Below, piece after piece: positions 9,557 through 17,977 of a stretch of 64,000 bases of DNA; position 1 is the first letter of the stretch; each line of letters starts with the position of its first letter. The stretch is from Microbacterium sp. GTDB lineage: Bacteria > Actinomycetota > Actinomycetes > Actinomycetales > Microbacteriaceae. The stretch covers positions 1 to 64,000 of the forward strand of contig JAEKKN010000020.1 of the NCBI GenBank assembly GCA_019510305.1, written 5' to 3'. The translations under genes were made by a program, and so were the position numbers. The notes under the pieces are model-generated. The model saw nothing but the letters and a program-made list of their open reading frames with translations, did no database searches and was not told where the DNA came from.

Positions 9557-10549
9557 GTGCGCAAGCGTCCGCTTCTCGTCCTGTCAACCGTCGCTGCGGC
9601 GACCCTGCTCCTGGCCGGATGCTCCGGCAGCTCGGCGCCCGAATCCTCGGGCACGCCGGAGCCCACGGCGTCGAGCTCCTGCCTCGCCGACCTGCAGCCC
9701 GGCACCGGGTCCGACGCGGTGACCGTCGACGGCACGGGGGCCGCCGCCAAGGTCACGGTTCCTGCGGGGACGGAGATCGCGAACGCTGAGCGCTCGGTCG
9801 TGGTGAAGGGCGAGGGCGACGACGTCATGCCCGGCGACCTGGTCTCGCTGCGTTACCAGCTCATCGACGCGACCACGAACGAGGTGCTGAGCACTTCGGC
9901 GCGCGGACAGGACGGCGTGCTGCCTGCTCTGCTCGCCGTGCAGCAGCCCCAGCAGATGGTGGATCCGACTCAGTCGACCGTCTTCACGGTGGCCGCGGAG
10001 TGCCTCCCGATCGGGTCGAGCGTCGTCCTGACGCTCCCGGCGTCGAGTGCTGAGACGCACCCGAGCGTTCTCTACATCGAAACCGTCGCCGAGCTCCCGA
10101 CCACAGCCTCGAGCAGCGATGTCGACGCGACCAAGGGCATGCCCGAGGTCAAGCTGGACGAATCCGGCTCGCCGACCATCACGATTCCCGACGGAGACGC
10201 GCCCACCGAGACGCAGGTCGCGGTTCTCAAGGAGGGCGACGGACCCGTCGTGGCATCCGGCGATCTGGTCACGGTGCAGTATCGCGGTGTGAAGTGGTCG
10301 GACGGCACTGAGTTCGACTCCAGCTGGGGCCGCGACGCCGAGCCCGCACAGTTCCAGACCACGAGCGTGGTCACCGGCTTCAAGACCGCGCTCGAGGGTC
10401 AGAAGGTCGGCTCGCAGGTGGTCGTCGTCATGCCGCCGAAGGACGGCTATGGCGAGGGTGAGATCAACGACACCGATCTGAAGGGCGAGACCCTCGTGTT
10501 CGTCGTGGACATTCTCGGCACGACTCCGATCGAGGTCGCCGCCCAGTAG
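9557..10549 (+). CDS. FKBP-type peptidyl-prolyl isomerase lipoprotein
   Basis: This 330-residue exported lipoprotein catalyses or once catalysed cis-trans isomerisation of proline bonds outside the membrane. The GTG at 9557 is chosen because it starts a lipoprotein signal peptide with MRKRP, a hydrophobic core and the lipobox LLLAGC; an upstream ATG at 9452 would add 35 residues of unlikely sequence. Residues about 60-190 look like a degenerate first FKBP-like domain. The second domain (about 225-325) is canonical: GDLVTVQYRGVKWSDGTEFDSSW, then GFKTALEGQKVGSQVVVVMPP and GYGEG. Two-domain FKBP lipoproteins of this kind are common in Microbacteriaceae. Confidence 0.87.
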   Translation: MRKRPLLVLSTVAAATLLLAGCSGSSAPESSGTPEPTASSSCLADLQPGTGSDAVTVDGTGAAAKVTVPAGTEIANAERSVVVKGEGDDVMPGDLVSLRYQLIDATTNEVLSTSARGQDGVLPALLAVQQPQQMVDPTQSTVFTVAAECLPIGSSVVLTLPASSAETHPSVLYIETVAELPTTASSSDVDATKGMPEVKLDESGSPTITIPDGDAPTETQVAVLKEGDGPVVASGDLVTVQYRGVKWSDGTEFDSSWGRDAEPAQFQTTSVVTGFKTALEGQKVGSQVVVVMPPKDGYGEGEINDTDLKGETLVFVVDILGTTPIEVAAQ

Positions 10550-10574
10550 TCGCGGCGGGGCCGAGGGCGTGTCA

Positions 10575-10580
10575 TAGGCT
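10575..10580 (+). promoter_or_regulatory. Predicted leaderless -10 element (TAGGCT) of dxr
   Basis: TAGGCT ends 6 bases before the dxr ATG at 10587. The spacer GGCGGC is too close to the start to act as a normal ribosome site. Confidence 0.6.
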
Positions 10581-10586
10581 GGCGGC

Positions 10587-11669
10587 ATGCGTCGCATCAT
10601 CGTCCTCGGCTCCACCGGCTCTATCGGCACGCAGGCGCTCGACGTCATCCGCGCCAACCCGCGCCGCTTCGAACTCGTCGGCCTCGCCGCGGGCACGAAC
10701 GCGGAGATGCTCGCCGAACAGGCACAGCAGTTCCGGGTCGAGGACACGGCTCTGGGCGCGGTCGACGCCGAGCAGCTGGTGCGCGACGTCGACGCCGACG
10801 TGGTGCTCAACGCCATCACGGGGTCCATCGGCCTCGGGTGCACCCTGGCCGCACTGAAAGCAGGGCGCACGCTCGCTCTCGCCAACAAGGAATCGCTCAT
10901 CGTCGGAGGCGACCTCGTGCAGGCCGCCGCGGCGCCAGGGCAGATCGTGCCGGTCGACTCCGAGCATTCCGCGCTCGCCCAGGCACTGCGCAGCGGCACG
11001 CACGATGAGGTCCGGCGGCTGGTGGTGACGGCATCCGGCGGTCCCTTCCGAGGCCGCACTCGCGCCGAGATGCAGGACATCACCCCACAGGAAGCTCTCG
11101 CTCACCCGACCTGGGACATGGGCCGCGTCGTCACCACGAACTCCGCGACCCTCGTGAACAAGGGCCTCGAGGTCATCGAAGCCCACCTGTTGTTCGACAT
11201 CGACTACGACGACATCGACGTGGTCGTGCACCCGCAGTCGATCGTGCACTCCATGGTCGAGTTCATCGACGGATCGACGATCGCGCAGGCGTCGCCGCCC
11301 GACATGCGGCTGCCGATCTCGCTCGGCCTCGATTGGCCGAATCGCGTCGGCGGCGTGGGGCGTCCGCTCGACTGGACGCGGGCCACTTCCTGGACCTTCG
11401 AACCGCTGGACGATGCGGCATTCCCCGCCGTCGCGCTGGCGAAGTCGGTCGGACGAGCGGGCGCGACGTTCCCCGCGGTCTACAACGCGGCCAACGAGCA
11501 GGCGGTCGACGCCTTCCACGAGGGGCGGCTGTCATTCCTTGGCATCACCGACACCATCGCCCGTGTGGTGGACGCGCATGAGCCACCGGCCGCCCTGACC
11601 GTCGAATCTCTGGGCGAGGCCGAGCTCTGGGCGCGCCGCAAGGCGGATGCGTTGATCGCCGCGTCCTGA
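10587..11669 (+). CDS. dxr: 1-deoxy-D-xylulose 5-phosphate reductoisomerase
   Basis: This 360-residue enzyme carries out the second step of the MEP isoprenoid pathway, converting DXP to 2-C-methylerythritol 4-phosphate with NADPH. It opens with the NADPH-binding signature [28 protein letters not shown] (near residue 100), the metal- and substrate-site region PVDSEHSAL (near 128), ASGGPFRG and PTWDMG follow, and [13 protein letters not shown] is near residue 215. Length is slightly short but complete. Together with ispG at 18110 it places two MEP pathway genes in this region, on either side of rseP, as in many actinobacteria. Confidence 0.96.
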   Translation: MRRIIVLGSTGSIGTQALDVIRANPRRFELVGLAAGTNAEMLAEQAQQFRVEDTALGAVDAEQLVRDVDADVVLNAITGSIGLGCTLAALKAGRTLALANKESLIVGGDLVQAAAAPGQIVPVDSEHSALAQALRSGTHDEVRRLVVTASGGPFRGRTRAEMQDITPQEALAHPTWDMGRVVTTNSATLVNKGLEVIEAHLLFDIDYDDIDVVVHPQSIVHSMVEFIDGSTIAQASPPDMRLPISLGLDWPNRVGGVGRPLDWTRATSWTFEPLDDAAFPAVALAKSVGRAGATFPAVYNAANEQAVDAFHEGRLSFLGITDTIARVVDAHEPPAALTVESLGEAELWARRKADALIAAS

Positions 11670-11684
11670 CCGCGGTGCGGGGCG

Positions 11685-11714
11685 TTCGTCTCGCTGCGCT
11701 CGCTTCACGACCGG
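11685..11714 (+). repeat. Dispersed CTCGCTGCGCTCGCT-type element
   Basis: In the 91-base gap between dxr and the convergent murE lies TTCGTCTCGCTGCGCTCGCT followed by TCACGACCGG. Related copies occur at 26384-26415 and, more diverged, at 26431-26459. Its role is unknown; no hairpin terminator was found in this gap. Confidence 0.5.
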
Positions 11715-11760
11715 CGCGAGGCGTTCCTCTCACCGCCCTCGATCGAGGACAGAGCCGGGC

Positions 11761-13284
11761 TCAGTCCTCGGGCGGGTACGGGACCGGCCAGTGCGACTCG
11801 GGCACCGGCCAGCCTGCGGCCTTCAGTGCTCGGCGGGCGAGCTCGCGCGCGGAGTATGGCGTGCGGACTCCGCGGATGTCGCGGTAGTCCTGATGTCCGG
11901 GACCTGCCCACAGGATCGCGTCACCCTCGCCGACCAGGTCGACAGCGGCGATGATCGCCTTCTCCGGGGGAGAGTACTCGTGGATCTCGGCGTCCGGTCG
12001 TGCTCTGCGCGCGCCCTCGACGAGCGTCGCCCTGATCGAATCGGGGTCCTCGAAGCGCGGGTGGTGATCGGTGACGACGAGGATGTCGCTTCCCTCGACG
12101 GCGGTGCGCGCCATGTCGAAGCGCTTGCTGGCATCGCGATCGCCGTCGGCGCCGAAGAGCATGAGCACCCGCCCGGGCGTCACCCGTCGGACCGCGGCGA
12201 GAGTCTTCTCGAAGGCATCGGGGGAGTGCCCGAAGTCGACGAACACGGCGGGGCCCGCCTCGCCCGAGACGAGCTGTGTGCGGCCCGGCAGGTAGGCGCG
12301 GATGCCGCCATCGCGATCGAGCGCGTCGACGATGCGGTCCCAGGCGTAGCCGCCTTCGAGCAGCATGACGATCGCGAGCGCCGCATTCGCGGCCATGTGC
12401 GGCCCGATCACGGGCACGGTCGTGGTGAGCACTCCTGCGGGCCCGGTCATCGTGAAAGTCGTGCCCGCGGCGCGCTCGTCGTCGATCGTGACGACCCAGT
12501 CGGCGCGCGCAGCAGCAGCGCGATCTGCGGCGATCGAGGGGGTTCCGACTGTGACGACGGAGATCTCGGCGCGCTCGACGACGGTGGCACCGGACGGCGA
12601 GTCGAGGCAGACGACGCCGCGGCGGGCGCGGTCGGGCCGGAAGAGAGGCAGCTTCGCCTCGAAGTACTCCTCCATGTCGGCGTAGTCGTCGAGATGGTCG
12701 TGACTGAGGTTGGTGAAGCCGGCGACATCGAAGAGGATGCCGTCGACGCGATGGCGCGAGAGCGCCTGGGCGCTGACCTCGACCGCCACAGCTTCGACGT
12801 CGCGCTCGCGCATGAGGGCCAGCAGTGCATGCATCTCGGACGCTTCGGGCGTGGTGAGACGCGACACGATGACTTCGCCGGCGATGTGCCGTTCGGCAGT
12901 CGACGACAGGCCGGTGACGACGCCGATCTGGTCGAGGACACCTTCGAGCAGGTGCGAGACGCTGGTCTTGCCGTTCGTGCCGGTGGTGGCGAACAGCAGG
13001 GGAAGGCTGTCGTCGGCGCCGGTGCCGTAGACCCACGCGCTGAGTGCGCCGAGAACGCCACGAGGATCGTCGACCACGATGATCGGGAGTCCGGCCGGCG
13101 CGGCGATATCGGCGCCGGCGGCATCGGTGATGATCGCGACCGCGCCCTTCTCCGCAGCGGTCACGGAGAACTCGGCACCATGGCGGTTCACGCCCTGGAT
13201 CGCGACGAACGCCTCGCCTGCGCGCAGGTCGGCGGTGGCGAGGGTGATCCCCGACAGCGCGATTCCGGTCAGATCGCCGCGCAC
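11761..13284 (-). CDS. murE: Mur ligase, UDP-MurNAc-tripeptide synthetase (MurE family)
   Basis: This enzyme of about 507 residues adds the third amino acid to UDP-MurNAc-L-Ala-D-Glu during peptidoglycan synthesis. Walker A is FATTGTNGKTSVSHLLEG, followed by EVSAQALSRHRVDG, FTNLSHDHLDDY and VDFGHSPDAFEKTL. The motif that reads the third amino acid is TDHHPRFEDP, where E. coli has DNPR. The start is problematic. The GTG at 13284 lies 1 base after the ycnI stop, a layout that allows coupled re-initiation. However, the frame upstream still looks like MurE (EPVSPPELATRFARDV), and the next in-frame ATG is at 13566, inside ycnI. See the finding on a ycnI-murE fusion. Confidence 0.85.
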   Translation of the reverse strand: MRGDLTGIALSGITLATADLRAGEAFVAIQGVNRHGAEFSVTAAEKGAVAIITDAAGADIAAPAGLPIIVVDDPRGVLGALSAWVYGTGADDSLPLLFATTGTNGKTSVSHLLEGVLDQIGVVTGLSSTAERHIAGEVIVSRLTTPEASEMHALLALMRERDVEAVAVEVSAQALSRHRVDGILFDVAGFTNLSHDHLDDYADMEEYFEAKLPLFRPDRARRGVVCLDSPSGATVVERAEISVVTVGTPSIAADRAAAARADWVVTIDDERAAGTTFTMTGPAGVLTTTVPVIGPHMAANAALAIVMLLEGGYAWDRIVDALDRDGGIRAYLPGRTQLVSGEAGPAVFVDFGHSPDAFEKTLAAVRRVTPGRVLMLFGADGDRDASKRFDMARTAVEGSDILVVTDHHPRFEDPDSIRATLVEGARRARPDAEIHEYSPPEKAIIAAVDLVGEGDAILWAGPGHQDYRDIRGVRTPYSARELARRALKAAGWPVPESHWPVPYPPED

Positions 13285-13285
13285 A

Positions 13286-13915
13286 TCACGGGCGAATCGT
13301 GTGGCGAGTTCGGGCGGCGAGACCGGTTCCGCCCAGGATCCCGCCCAGAGGGTCGGGAGCGGGGGCGGATTCGGCTGCCGCCGCGTCCGTGCCGCCGTGC
13401 CCGCTCTCGTGCCCGTCGCTCTCGGCCGCGGCGACCGTGACGACGGGCGCCGGGTTGTCGAGGCTGTGCGGGTCCTCGCCGTCTTCCGCGAGCTGGGTCC
13501 ACTCGGTGCTTCCCTCGACGCACGTCTGCACGACGGGGAAGGCGAGCGTCTCGGGGGTGTCCTCATCGAGGCCGATCGACATGCTCACGGCTCCTCGGAG
13601 ATCGATCGGCACCGGCGTGACCGCGGTATAGGTGACGGCGCTGACCAGGCCGTCGTCTCCTCGCTCGACATCGATGGACCAATCGCTGTCCATGGTGGGC
13701 GCGACCGAGGCGAGGCCCTCGGGCATCGTGATCTTCAGCGAGGTCGTCGGCGACGACTCGCAACCGTGCGAGAAGGCGAAGGTGAGCACGCCGTGCTCGC
13801 CCGCGGCGATCTCGTCCGGGGTCACGGTGACGTGGGCGCTCGCGGCGAGAGGCGCGGCGATCGCGATGAGAGCGCCGCCGATGAGACCGACGGTGAGCGT
13901 GGTGGTGGAACGCAT
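13286..13915 (-). CDS. ycnI: YcnI family copper-related exported protein, C-terminus altered
   Basis: The 209-residue product has a Sec signal peptide ending AAPLAASA-HVTVTP. After cleavage the histidine would become residue 1, the copper ligand known for YcnI (DUF1775). The YcnI domain (about residues 29-165) includes TFAFSHGCESSPTTSLKI and VVQTCVEGSTEWTQL. It is followed by a His/Gly/Ala-rich linker and ends in DPLGGILGGTG plus a short unrelated-looking tail, without the C-terminal transmembrane anchor usual in actinobacterial YcnI. A clear AAGGAG ribosome site precedes the ATG. It probably forms a copper-handling unit with the membrane protein upstream at 14006-14572. Confidence 0.82.
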   Translation of the reverse strand: MRSTTTLTVGLIGGALIAIAAPLAASAHVTVTPDEIAAGEHGVLTFAFSHGCESSPTTSLKITMPEGLASVAPTMDSDWSIDVERGDDGLVSAVTYTAVTPVPIDLRGAVSMSIGLDEDTPETLAFPVVQTCVEGSTEWTQLAEDGEDPHSLDNPAPVVTVAAAESDGHESGHGGTDAAAAESAPAPDPLGGILGGTGLAARTRHTIRP

Positions 13916-14005
13916 GGTGAAACTCCTTGATTGCAGAGGAAGCGGGCGCGCGGAATGGCGCGAGAACCCGCGGGATGAGCGCCGGCGAGAGCGGGCGCAG
14001 TGCGA

Positions 14006-14572
14006 TCAGGAGAGGAGCGGGGGGCCGCGGCGGGAGACGGCGGAGCTGTGCGCCGCGTGGATGAGCGGGTGCCGGTGCGAGACGAGTGCGGCAGGACGGC
14101 GGTGATCGGCAGGAACTGTGAGGTCTGAATGCTGCACGAGTGCGAGCATCCACCCGGCGATCATGCGCACCAGGGACTCGCCGTGCCAGAGCAGGGCTGT
14201 TGTAGCGACGGCGGCGAGGACGTGCCCCGCGATCATCGCGAGGTCGGGGAGGGCCGCCATCGACACCGGACCGAGCGGGAGCATCCCGTGCTGATGTCCG
14301 AGCTCGACCGCCGAGCCGGTCGGTGCTCCGAGCAGTTGGAACACGACGTGGAATGCGGCTTGGCTGATGAGGACTGTGAGCGCCATTCTCGACTTCGACA
14401 CCCGTGCGCCGATCAGCGCGGCGGCGAGAGGGAGGAGCAGCACGGCTGCAGAGACTACGAGCAGCGGATGCGGAGCTGCTCCGCCGGCGAAGGTGTGCGA
14501 CACCGCGGCCAGCAATGTCGCCACAACCGACGCCGAAGCCGCGCGCAGGAGTCGCAGCTGGCGGGTCGTCAC
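14006..14572 (-). CDS. Histidine-containing integral membrane protein, unknown function
   Basis: I do not recognise this 188-residue protein by name. Five hydrophobic segments are visible (about residues 10-28, 36-56, 64-85, 107-130 and 136-148), with a GHQHGM motif in the loop after the third. The C-terminal 40 residues are hydrophilic and carry several histidines. The His content and position 90 bases upstream of ycnI suggest a role in metal, perhaps copper, handling; this is inference. The GTG start at 14572 is supported by TAGGCT ending 6 bases upstream. Confidence 0.75.
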   Translation of the reverse strand: MTTRQLRLLRAASASVVATLLAAVSHTFAGGAAPHPLLVVSAAVLLLPLAAALIGARVSKSRMALTVLISQAAFHVVFQLLGAPTGSAVELGHQHGMLPLGPVSMAALPDLAMIAGHVLAAVATTALLWHGESLVRMIAGWMLALVQHSDLTVPADHRRPAALVSHRHPLIHAAHSSAVSRRGPPLLS

Positions 14573-14576
14573 GGAA

Positions 14577-14611
14577 CCAGCCTAGGCGGTATGGGCGGAT
14601 TCCTAGGCTGG
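14577..14611. promoter_or_regulatory. Inverted repeat CCAGCCTAGG between divergent genes
   Basis: A perfect 10-bp inverted repeat (14577-14586 with 14602-14611) with a 15-base spacer lies between the divergent 14572 and 14630 starts. Each arm contains a TAGGCT, one on each strand. It could be an operator, or simply two mirror-image -10 elements. Confidence 0.45.
14579..14584 (-). promoter_or_regulatory. Predicted leaderless -10 element (TAGGCT) of membrane protein gene
   Basis: TAGGCT on the minus strand ends 6 bases before the GTG at 14572. Confidence 0.55.
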
Positions 14612-14617
14612 GCCCAC

Positions 14618-14623
14618 TAGCGT
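14618..14623 (+). promoter_or_regulatory. Predicted leaderless -10 element (TAGCGT) of rseP
   Basis: TAGCGT ends 6 bases before the rseP GTG at 14630. A TAGGCT at 14604-14609 is an alternative that would give a leader of about 15 bases. Confidence 0.5.
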
Positions 14624-14629
14624 GGGCGT

Positions 14630-15946
14630 GTGGAAACACTGCTCTATGTGGGCGGCATCCTGTTCATGCTCATCGGCCTCGGCTTGTCGATCGGCCTGCA
14701 CGAGGTCGGCCATCTCCTCCCTGCGAAGCTCTTCGGCGTGCGCGTCGGCCAGTACATGATCGGTTTCGGCCCGCGTCTGTGGTCGAAGCGCATCGGCGAG
14801 ACCGAGTACGGATTCAAACTGCTGCCGCTGGGCGGATTCATCTCGATGTCGGGGATGTACCCGGCATCGAAGACGACGGGCCCCGCGAAGGGGATCTTCC
14901 GCACGCTCGTGCAGGATGCCCGCACCGCTAACGACGAGACGATCGCCGATGGCGAGGAGGACCGGGTCTTCTACCGGTTGCCGGTCTGGAAGCGCGTCGT
15001 CGTGATGCTCGGCGGCCCGGTCATGAACCTGATCCTGGCGACCGTGATCTTCACGGTGCTCGTCTCGGGCATCGGCGTGCAGCAGGGGACCACGACTATC
15101 GCCTCGGTGAGCGAATGCGTGCTCCCGGCAGGTTCCACGGCGACCGAGTGCACGGCCGACGACCCGAAGTCGCCGGCGGCGGAGGCGGGGATCCAGCCGG
15201 GTGACGTGCTGGTGTCGATCGACGGTGCCCCGGTGTCGACCTTCGCCGAGGCGACGGCGATCGTGCAGGCGTCGCCGGGGAAGGACCTCGCCGTCGTCGT
15301 TGATCGTGACGGCGAGGCGAAGAACCTCACGGTGACGCCGATCGCTGCCGAGCGCAGCATCACCGATGCGGGCGGGCGGCCCGTCGTCGACGACAAGGGC
15401 GTGCAGGTCGTGAAGACCGTCGGCTATGTCGGGATGGGCGCTCAGATGGGCTTCGTGCAGCAGCCGCTGACAGCGGGGCCGCAGATGACCGCCGACAGCA
15501 CGGCGCGCGTCGCCTCGCTGATCGTGAACCTGCCGGTGAAGCTGTGGGACGTCGGCGTCTCACTCGTCACGGGCAGCGAGCGCGATCCCGACGGACCGCT
15601 GAGCGTCATCGGCGTGGGACGCCTCGCCGGTGAGGTCGCGGCAACCGACGCTCCGGTCCTGAGCCGATTGTCAGGGCTGCTGGGTCTTCTGGGCTCGCTC
15701 AACATCGCGCTGTTCGTCTTCAACATGATCCCGCTGCTGCCGCTCGACGGTGGACACATCATCGTCGCGCTGTGGGACGGCATCAAGCGGGTGTGGGCGA
15801 AGATCTTCCGTCGTCCGCCGCCTGCACCCGTGGATGCCACCAAGCTCGTGCCGCTGACCGTCGTCGTGGCGACTGTGCTGATCGCGATGGGCGCCCTTCT
15901 GCTGGCCGCCGACCTGTTCAACCCGATCGACATCCTCGGGGGCTGA
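14630..15946 (+). CDS. rseP: Site-2 intramembrane metalloprotease (RseP/Rip1 family, M50)
   Basis: This 438-residue membrane protease cleaves anti-sigma factors or signal peptides within the membrane. The zinc-binding HEVGH is at residues 24-28 in the first transmembrane segment, and the third zinc ligand lies in LPLDGGHIIV near residue 374. A PDZ domain occupies about residues 165-235 (AAEAGIQPGDVLVSIDGAPV). Further membrane segments are at about 118-140 and 410-430. Gene order dxr ... rseP ... ispG is the common actinobacterial one, although here minus-strand genes lie between dxr and rseP. The substrate cannot be told from the window. Confidence 0.93.
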   Translation: METLLYVGGILFMLIGLGLSIGLHEVGHLLPAKLFGVRVGQYMIGFGPRLWSKRIGETEYGFKLLPLGGFISMSGMYPASKTTGPAKGIFRTLVQDARTANDETIADGEEDRVFYRLPVWKRVVVMLGGPVMNLILATVIFTVLVSGIGVQQGTTTIASVSECVLPAGSTATECTADDPKSPAAEAGIQPGDVLVSIDGAPVSTFAEATAIVQASPGKDLAVVVDRDGEAKNLTVTPIAAERSITDAGGRPVVDDKGVQVVKTVGYVGMGAQMGFVQQPLTAGPQMTADSTARVASLIVNLPVKLWDVGVSLVTGSERDPDGPLSVIGVGRLAGEVAATDAPVLSRLSGLLGLLGSLNIALFVFNMIPLLPLDGGHIIVALWDGIKRVWAKIFRRPPPAPVDATKLVPLTVVVATVLIAMGALLLAADLFNPIDILGG

Positions 15947-16000
15947 CCGCGCTCCGGTCGTCCAGCACGCCGCAGACGAGTCGAGACATCCCGCCCCAGC

Positions 16001-17887
16001 TCAGGCGAGTGCGTGGGCGGTGAGCCGTTCGAGGGTGCGGATGCCGTCGCGCGACAGTATCGACTCGAGGTGGCCCTGTATCGAGGCGAAGCGCTCGCCG
16101 CGGAGCGAATACACGTCGCCGGTGGCCGCGTCCGCCGAGACATCCGCGGCGCCGACGGCGGTCGTGCCAGGGGCCACTCGCGCGGTGAATGTGTTGTAGA
16201 ACCCGATCGACGCATCCTCGCCGAACACGGGAACCGCTTTCTGCAATCCCTGGTGCGGGGTGTCGAGTGGAGCGAGCTCGATGCCGAGACGGTCAGCGAG
16301 GATCTGGTGGCTGAGGCACACGGCGAGGAGGGGAGCACGGCCGTCGAGCCGGCGCGCGACGACGTCCCGCATCCGTGCGATCCTGGCGTTCTCCTCGTCG
16401 CGGGGATCGCCGGGGCCGGGGCCGGCGACCACGAGATCGGCGGCGTCGATCGCAGCATCCGTCACGTCGCTCCACGCCGAGATCGTGACTTCGAGACCGA
16501 GATGGCGCAGCTGATGCGCGAGCATCGTCGTGAACCGGTCTTCGGCATCGACGACGAGGGCGGAGCGGCCTGTGAACGGACCCGTGAAGTCCTCGCCCTG
16601 CGGGTTGAGCCAGAAATCGGCCAGCCGGGCGTTACGCGAGGCGAGAAGCGCCGCGACCGTCTCGTCAGCAGCGAGCGACTGCGGTGGTGCTGTCGGAGCG
16701 TCGGCATCGCTGCGTGCATCGGCGTCATGATCACGGTCGACGGCTCCGATGGCACCCAGCACGCCGGCCGCCTTACCGTGCGTCTCGCTGACCTCGCCGT
16801 AGGGATCGGAGTGCCGCACGAGGGTCGCGCCGACCGGGACGCTCAGTGCGCCGTCTCGCAGGTACACGGTGCGGATGAGGATCGGGGCGTCGAGGTCGTG
16901 CCCGCCCTCGTCGTTCGGGCTGAACAGAGCGGCGACGCCGGAGTAGTACCCGCGAGGCTTCCGCTCATGTCGACGGATCACGGCGCAGGCGTTCTGCATG
17001 GGCGAACCCGTGACGGTCGGGGCGAACATGGTCTCGCGCAGGATGTCGCGTGGATCGAGTCGGCTGCGACCGCGCAGCATGTACTCGGTGTGCGTGAGCC
17101 GCGACATCTCCTTGAGATGCGGACCCGTGATGCGACCGCCGTCCGAGCACACGGCGCTCATCATCTTCAGCTCCTCGTCGACGACCATGAAGAGCTCCTC
17201 GGTCTCCTTCGTCGAGGAGAGGAACTCGACCAGCGTCTCCTTGGTCGCACCCCCGGCGGGGTGACGGAATGTGCCCGAGATCGGGTTCATCGTGACGACG
17301 CCTTCGCGGGCCACGACGTGCGCCTCGGGGCTCGCGCCCACCGCGATGTGCCCGGGGGTGAAGACGGCGAAGGTCCAGTACGCGCCGCGCTCATGGGTGA
17401 GCAGAGCCCGGAACCAGGTGAGCGCGGCTGTCCGGTCGTCGACGTCGATGTTCGCCGTGAAATCGCGCCGGATGACGAAGTTGGCTCCCTCGCCACGACC
17501 GATCTCGTCGGCGATCACGCGTTCCACGATCGCGGCGTACTCATCGTCGGCGATGTCGAATCCGGCGTCGCGCAGGGGTACGGCATCCGCCGGCAGCACA
17601 TCGAGAAGCGCGGTCGTCGGAAGATGCAGGTGCTCGTCGATGACGATGCAGCGCAAAGGGGCGCCGTCGTCCTGGGCGACGAAGCCGCGCTCGCGCACTT
17701 GGCGGTACGGCACGAGGGCGAAGACCTCGCGAGGAGTGCCGCCTGCAGAAAGCGGGATGTCGGCGAGCAGATCGACGTCGACGACGTCTCCGGAGAGCAG
17801 TTCGACGGTGTCGGCGCCGTCGCGCGCGATCAGTACGAAGGATGCCCCAGGGACGGCGCTGAGCTCGGCGAGGCGTGAGAGGGTCAT
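16001..17887 (-). CDS. trpEG: Anthranilate synthase, fused TrpE-TrpG (PhzE-like)
   Basis: The 628-residue protein fuses a chorismate-binding TrpE-type domain (about residues 1-400) to a glutamine amidotransferase domain (about 430-628). In the first, NPISGTFRHPAGG, ELFMVVDEELKMMSAVC, PTVTGSPMQNA and RGYYSGV are close to PhzE and TrpE. In the second, the oxyanion loop GPGPGDPRDE, the catalytic Cys in LAVCLSHQ and the His-x-Glu in IQGHLES are intact, so it can use glutamine. The ATG at 17887 has an AGGAGA site 9 bases upstream; a longer frame to 17974 would run into the attenuator. Because the leader is a tryptophan attenuator, anthranilate for tryptophan is the probable product rather than a phenazine precursor. 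Confidence 0.88.
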   Translation of the reverse strand: MTLSRLAELSAVPGASFVLIARDGADTVELLSGDVVDVDLLADIPLSAGGTPREVFALVPYRQVRERGFVAQDDGAPLRCIVIDEHLHLPTTALLDVLPADAVPLRDAGFDIADDEYAAIVERVIADEIGRGEGANFVIRRDFTANIDVDDRTAALTWFRALLTHERGAYWTFAVFTPGHIAVGASPEAHVVAREGVVTMNPISGTFRHPAGGATKETLVEFLSSTKETEELFMVVDEELKMMSAVCSDGGRITGPHLKEMSRLTHTEYMLRGRSRLDPRDILRETMFAPTVTGSPMQNACAVIRRHERKPRGYYSGVAALFSPNDEGGHDLDAPILIRTVYLRDGALSVPVGATLVRHSDPYGEVSETHGKAAGVLGAIGAVDRDHDADARSDADAPTAPPQSLAADETVAALLASRNARLADFWLNPQGEDFTGPFTGRSALVVDAEDRFTTMLAHQLRHLGLEVTISAWSDVTDAAIDAADLVVAGPGPGDPRDEENARIARMRDVVARRLDGRAPLLAVCLSHQILADRLGIELAPLDTPHQGLQKAVPVFGEDASIGFYNTFTARVAPGTTAVGAADVSADAATGDVYSLRGERFASIQGHLESILSRDGIRTLERLTAHALA

Positions 17888-17925
17888 CGATGTCTCCTGT
17901 GCGGGGAAGAGGCGCGGCTCAAACG

Positions 17926-17949
17926 AAAAAACCGCCCCGGAAGGCGGTC
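17926..17949 (-). terminator. Attenuator terminator hairpin of trpEG leader
   Basis: On the minus strand ACCGCC (17948-17943) pairs with GGCGGT (17936-17931) around a 6-base loop, directly followed by TTTTTT (17931-17926). It lies between the leader peptide and the trpEG start and is the only hairpin in the window with such a strong U-tract. Confidence 0.85.
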
Positions 17950-17977
17950 TGGATTCGTGGGAACGCGAACACACCGC

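Noticed and set aside
13285..13566. Starting murE at the ATG at 13566
   Set aside because: This would overlap ycnI by about 280 bases and give an N-terminus made of Arg/Ser/Thr nonsense. The late part resembles MurE, which is discussed as a fusion instead.
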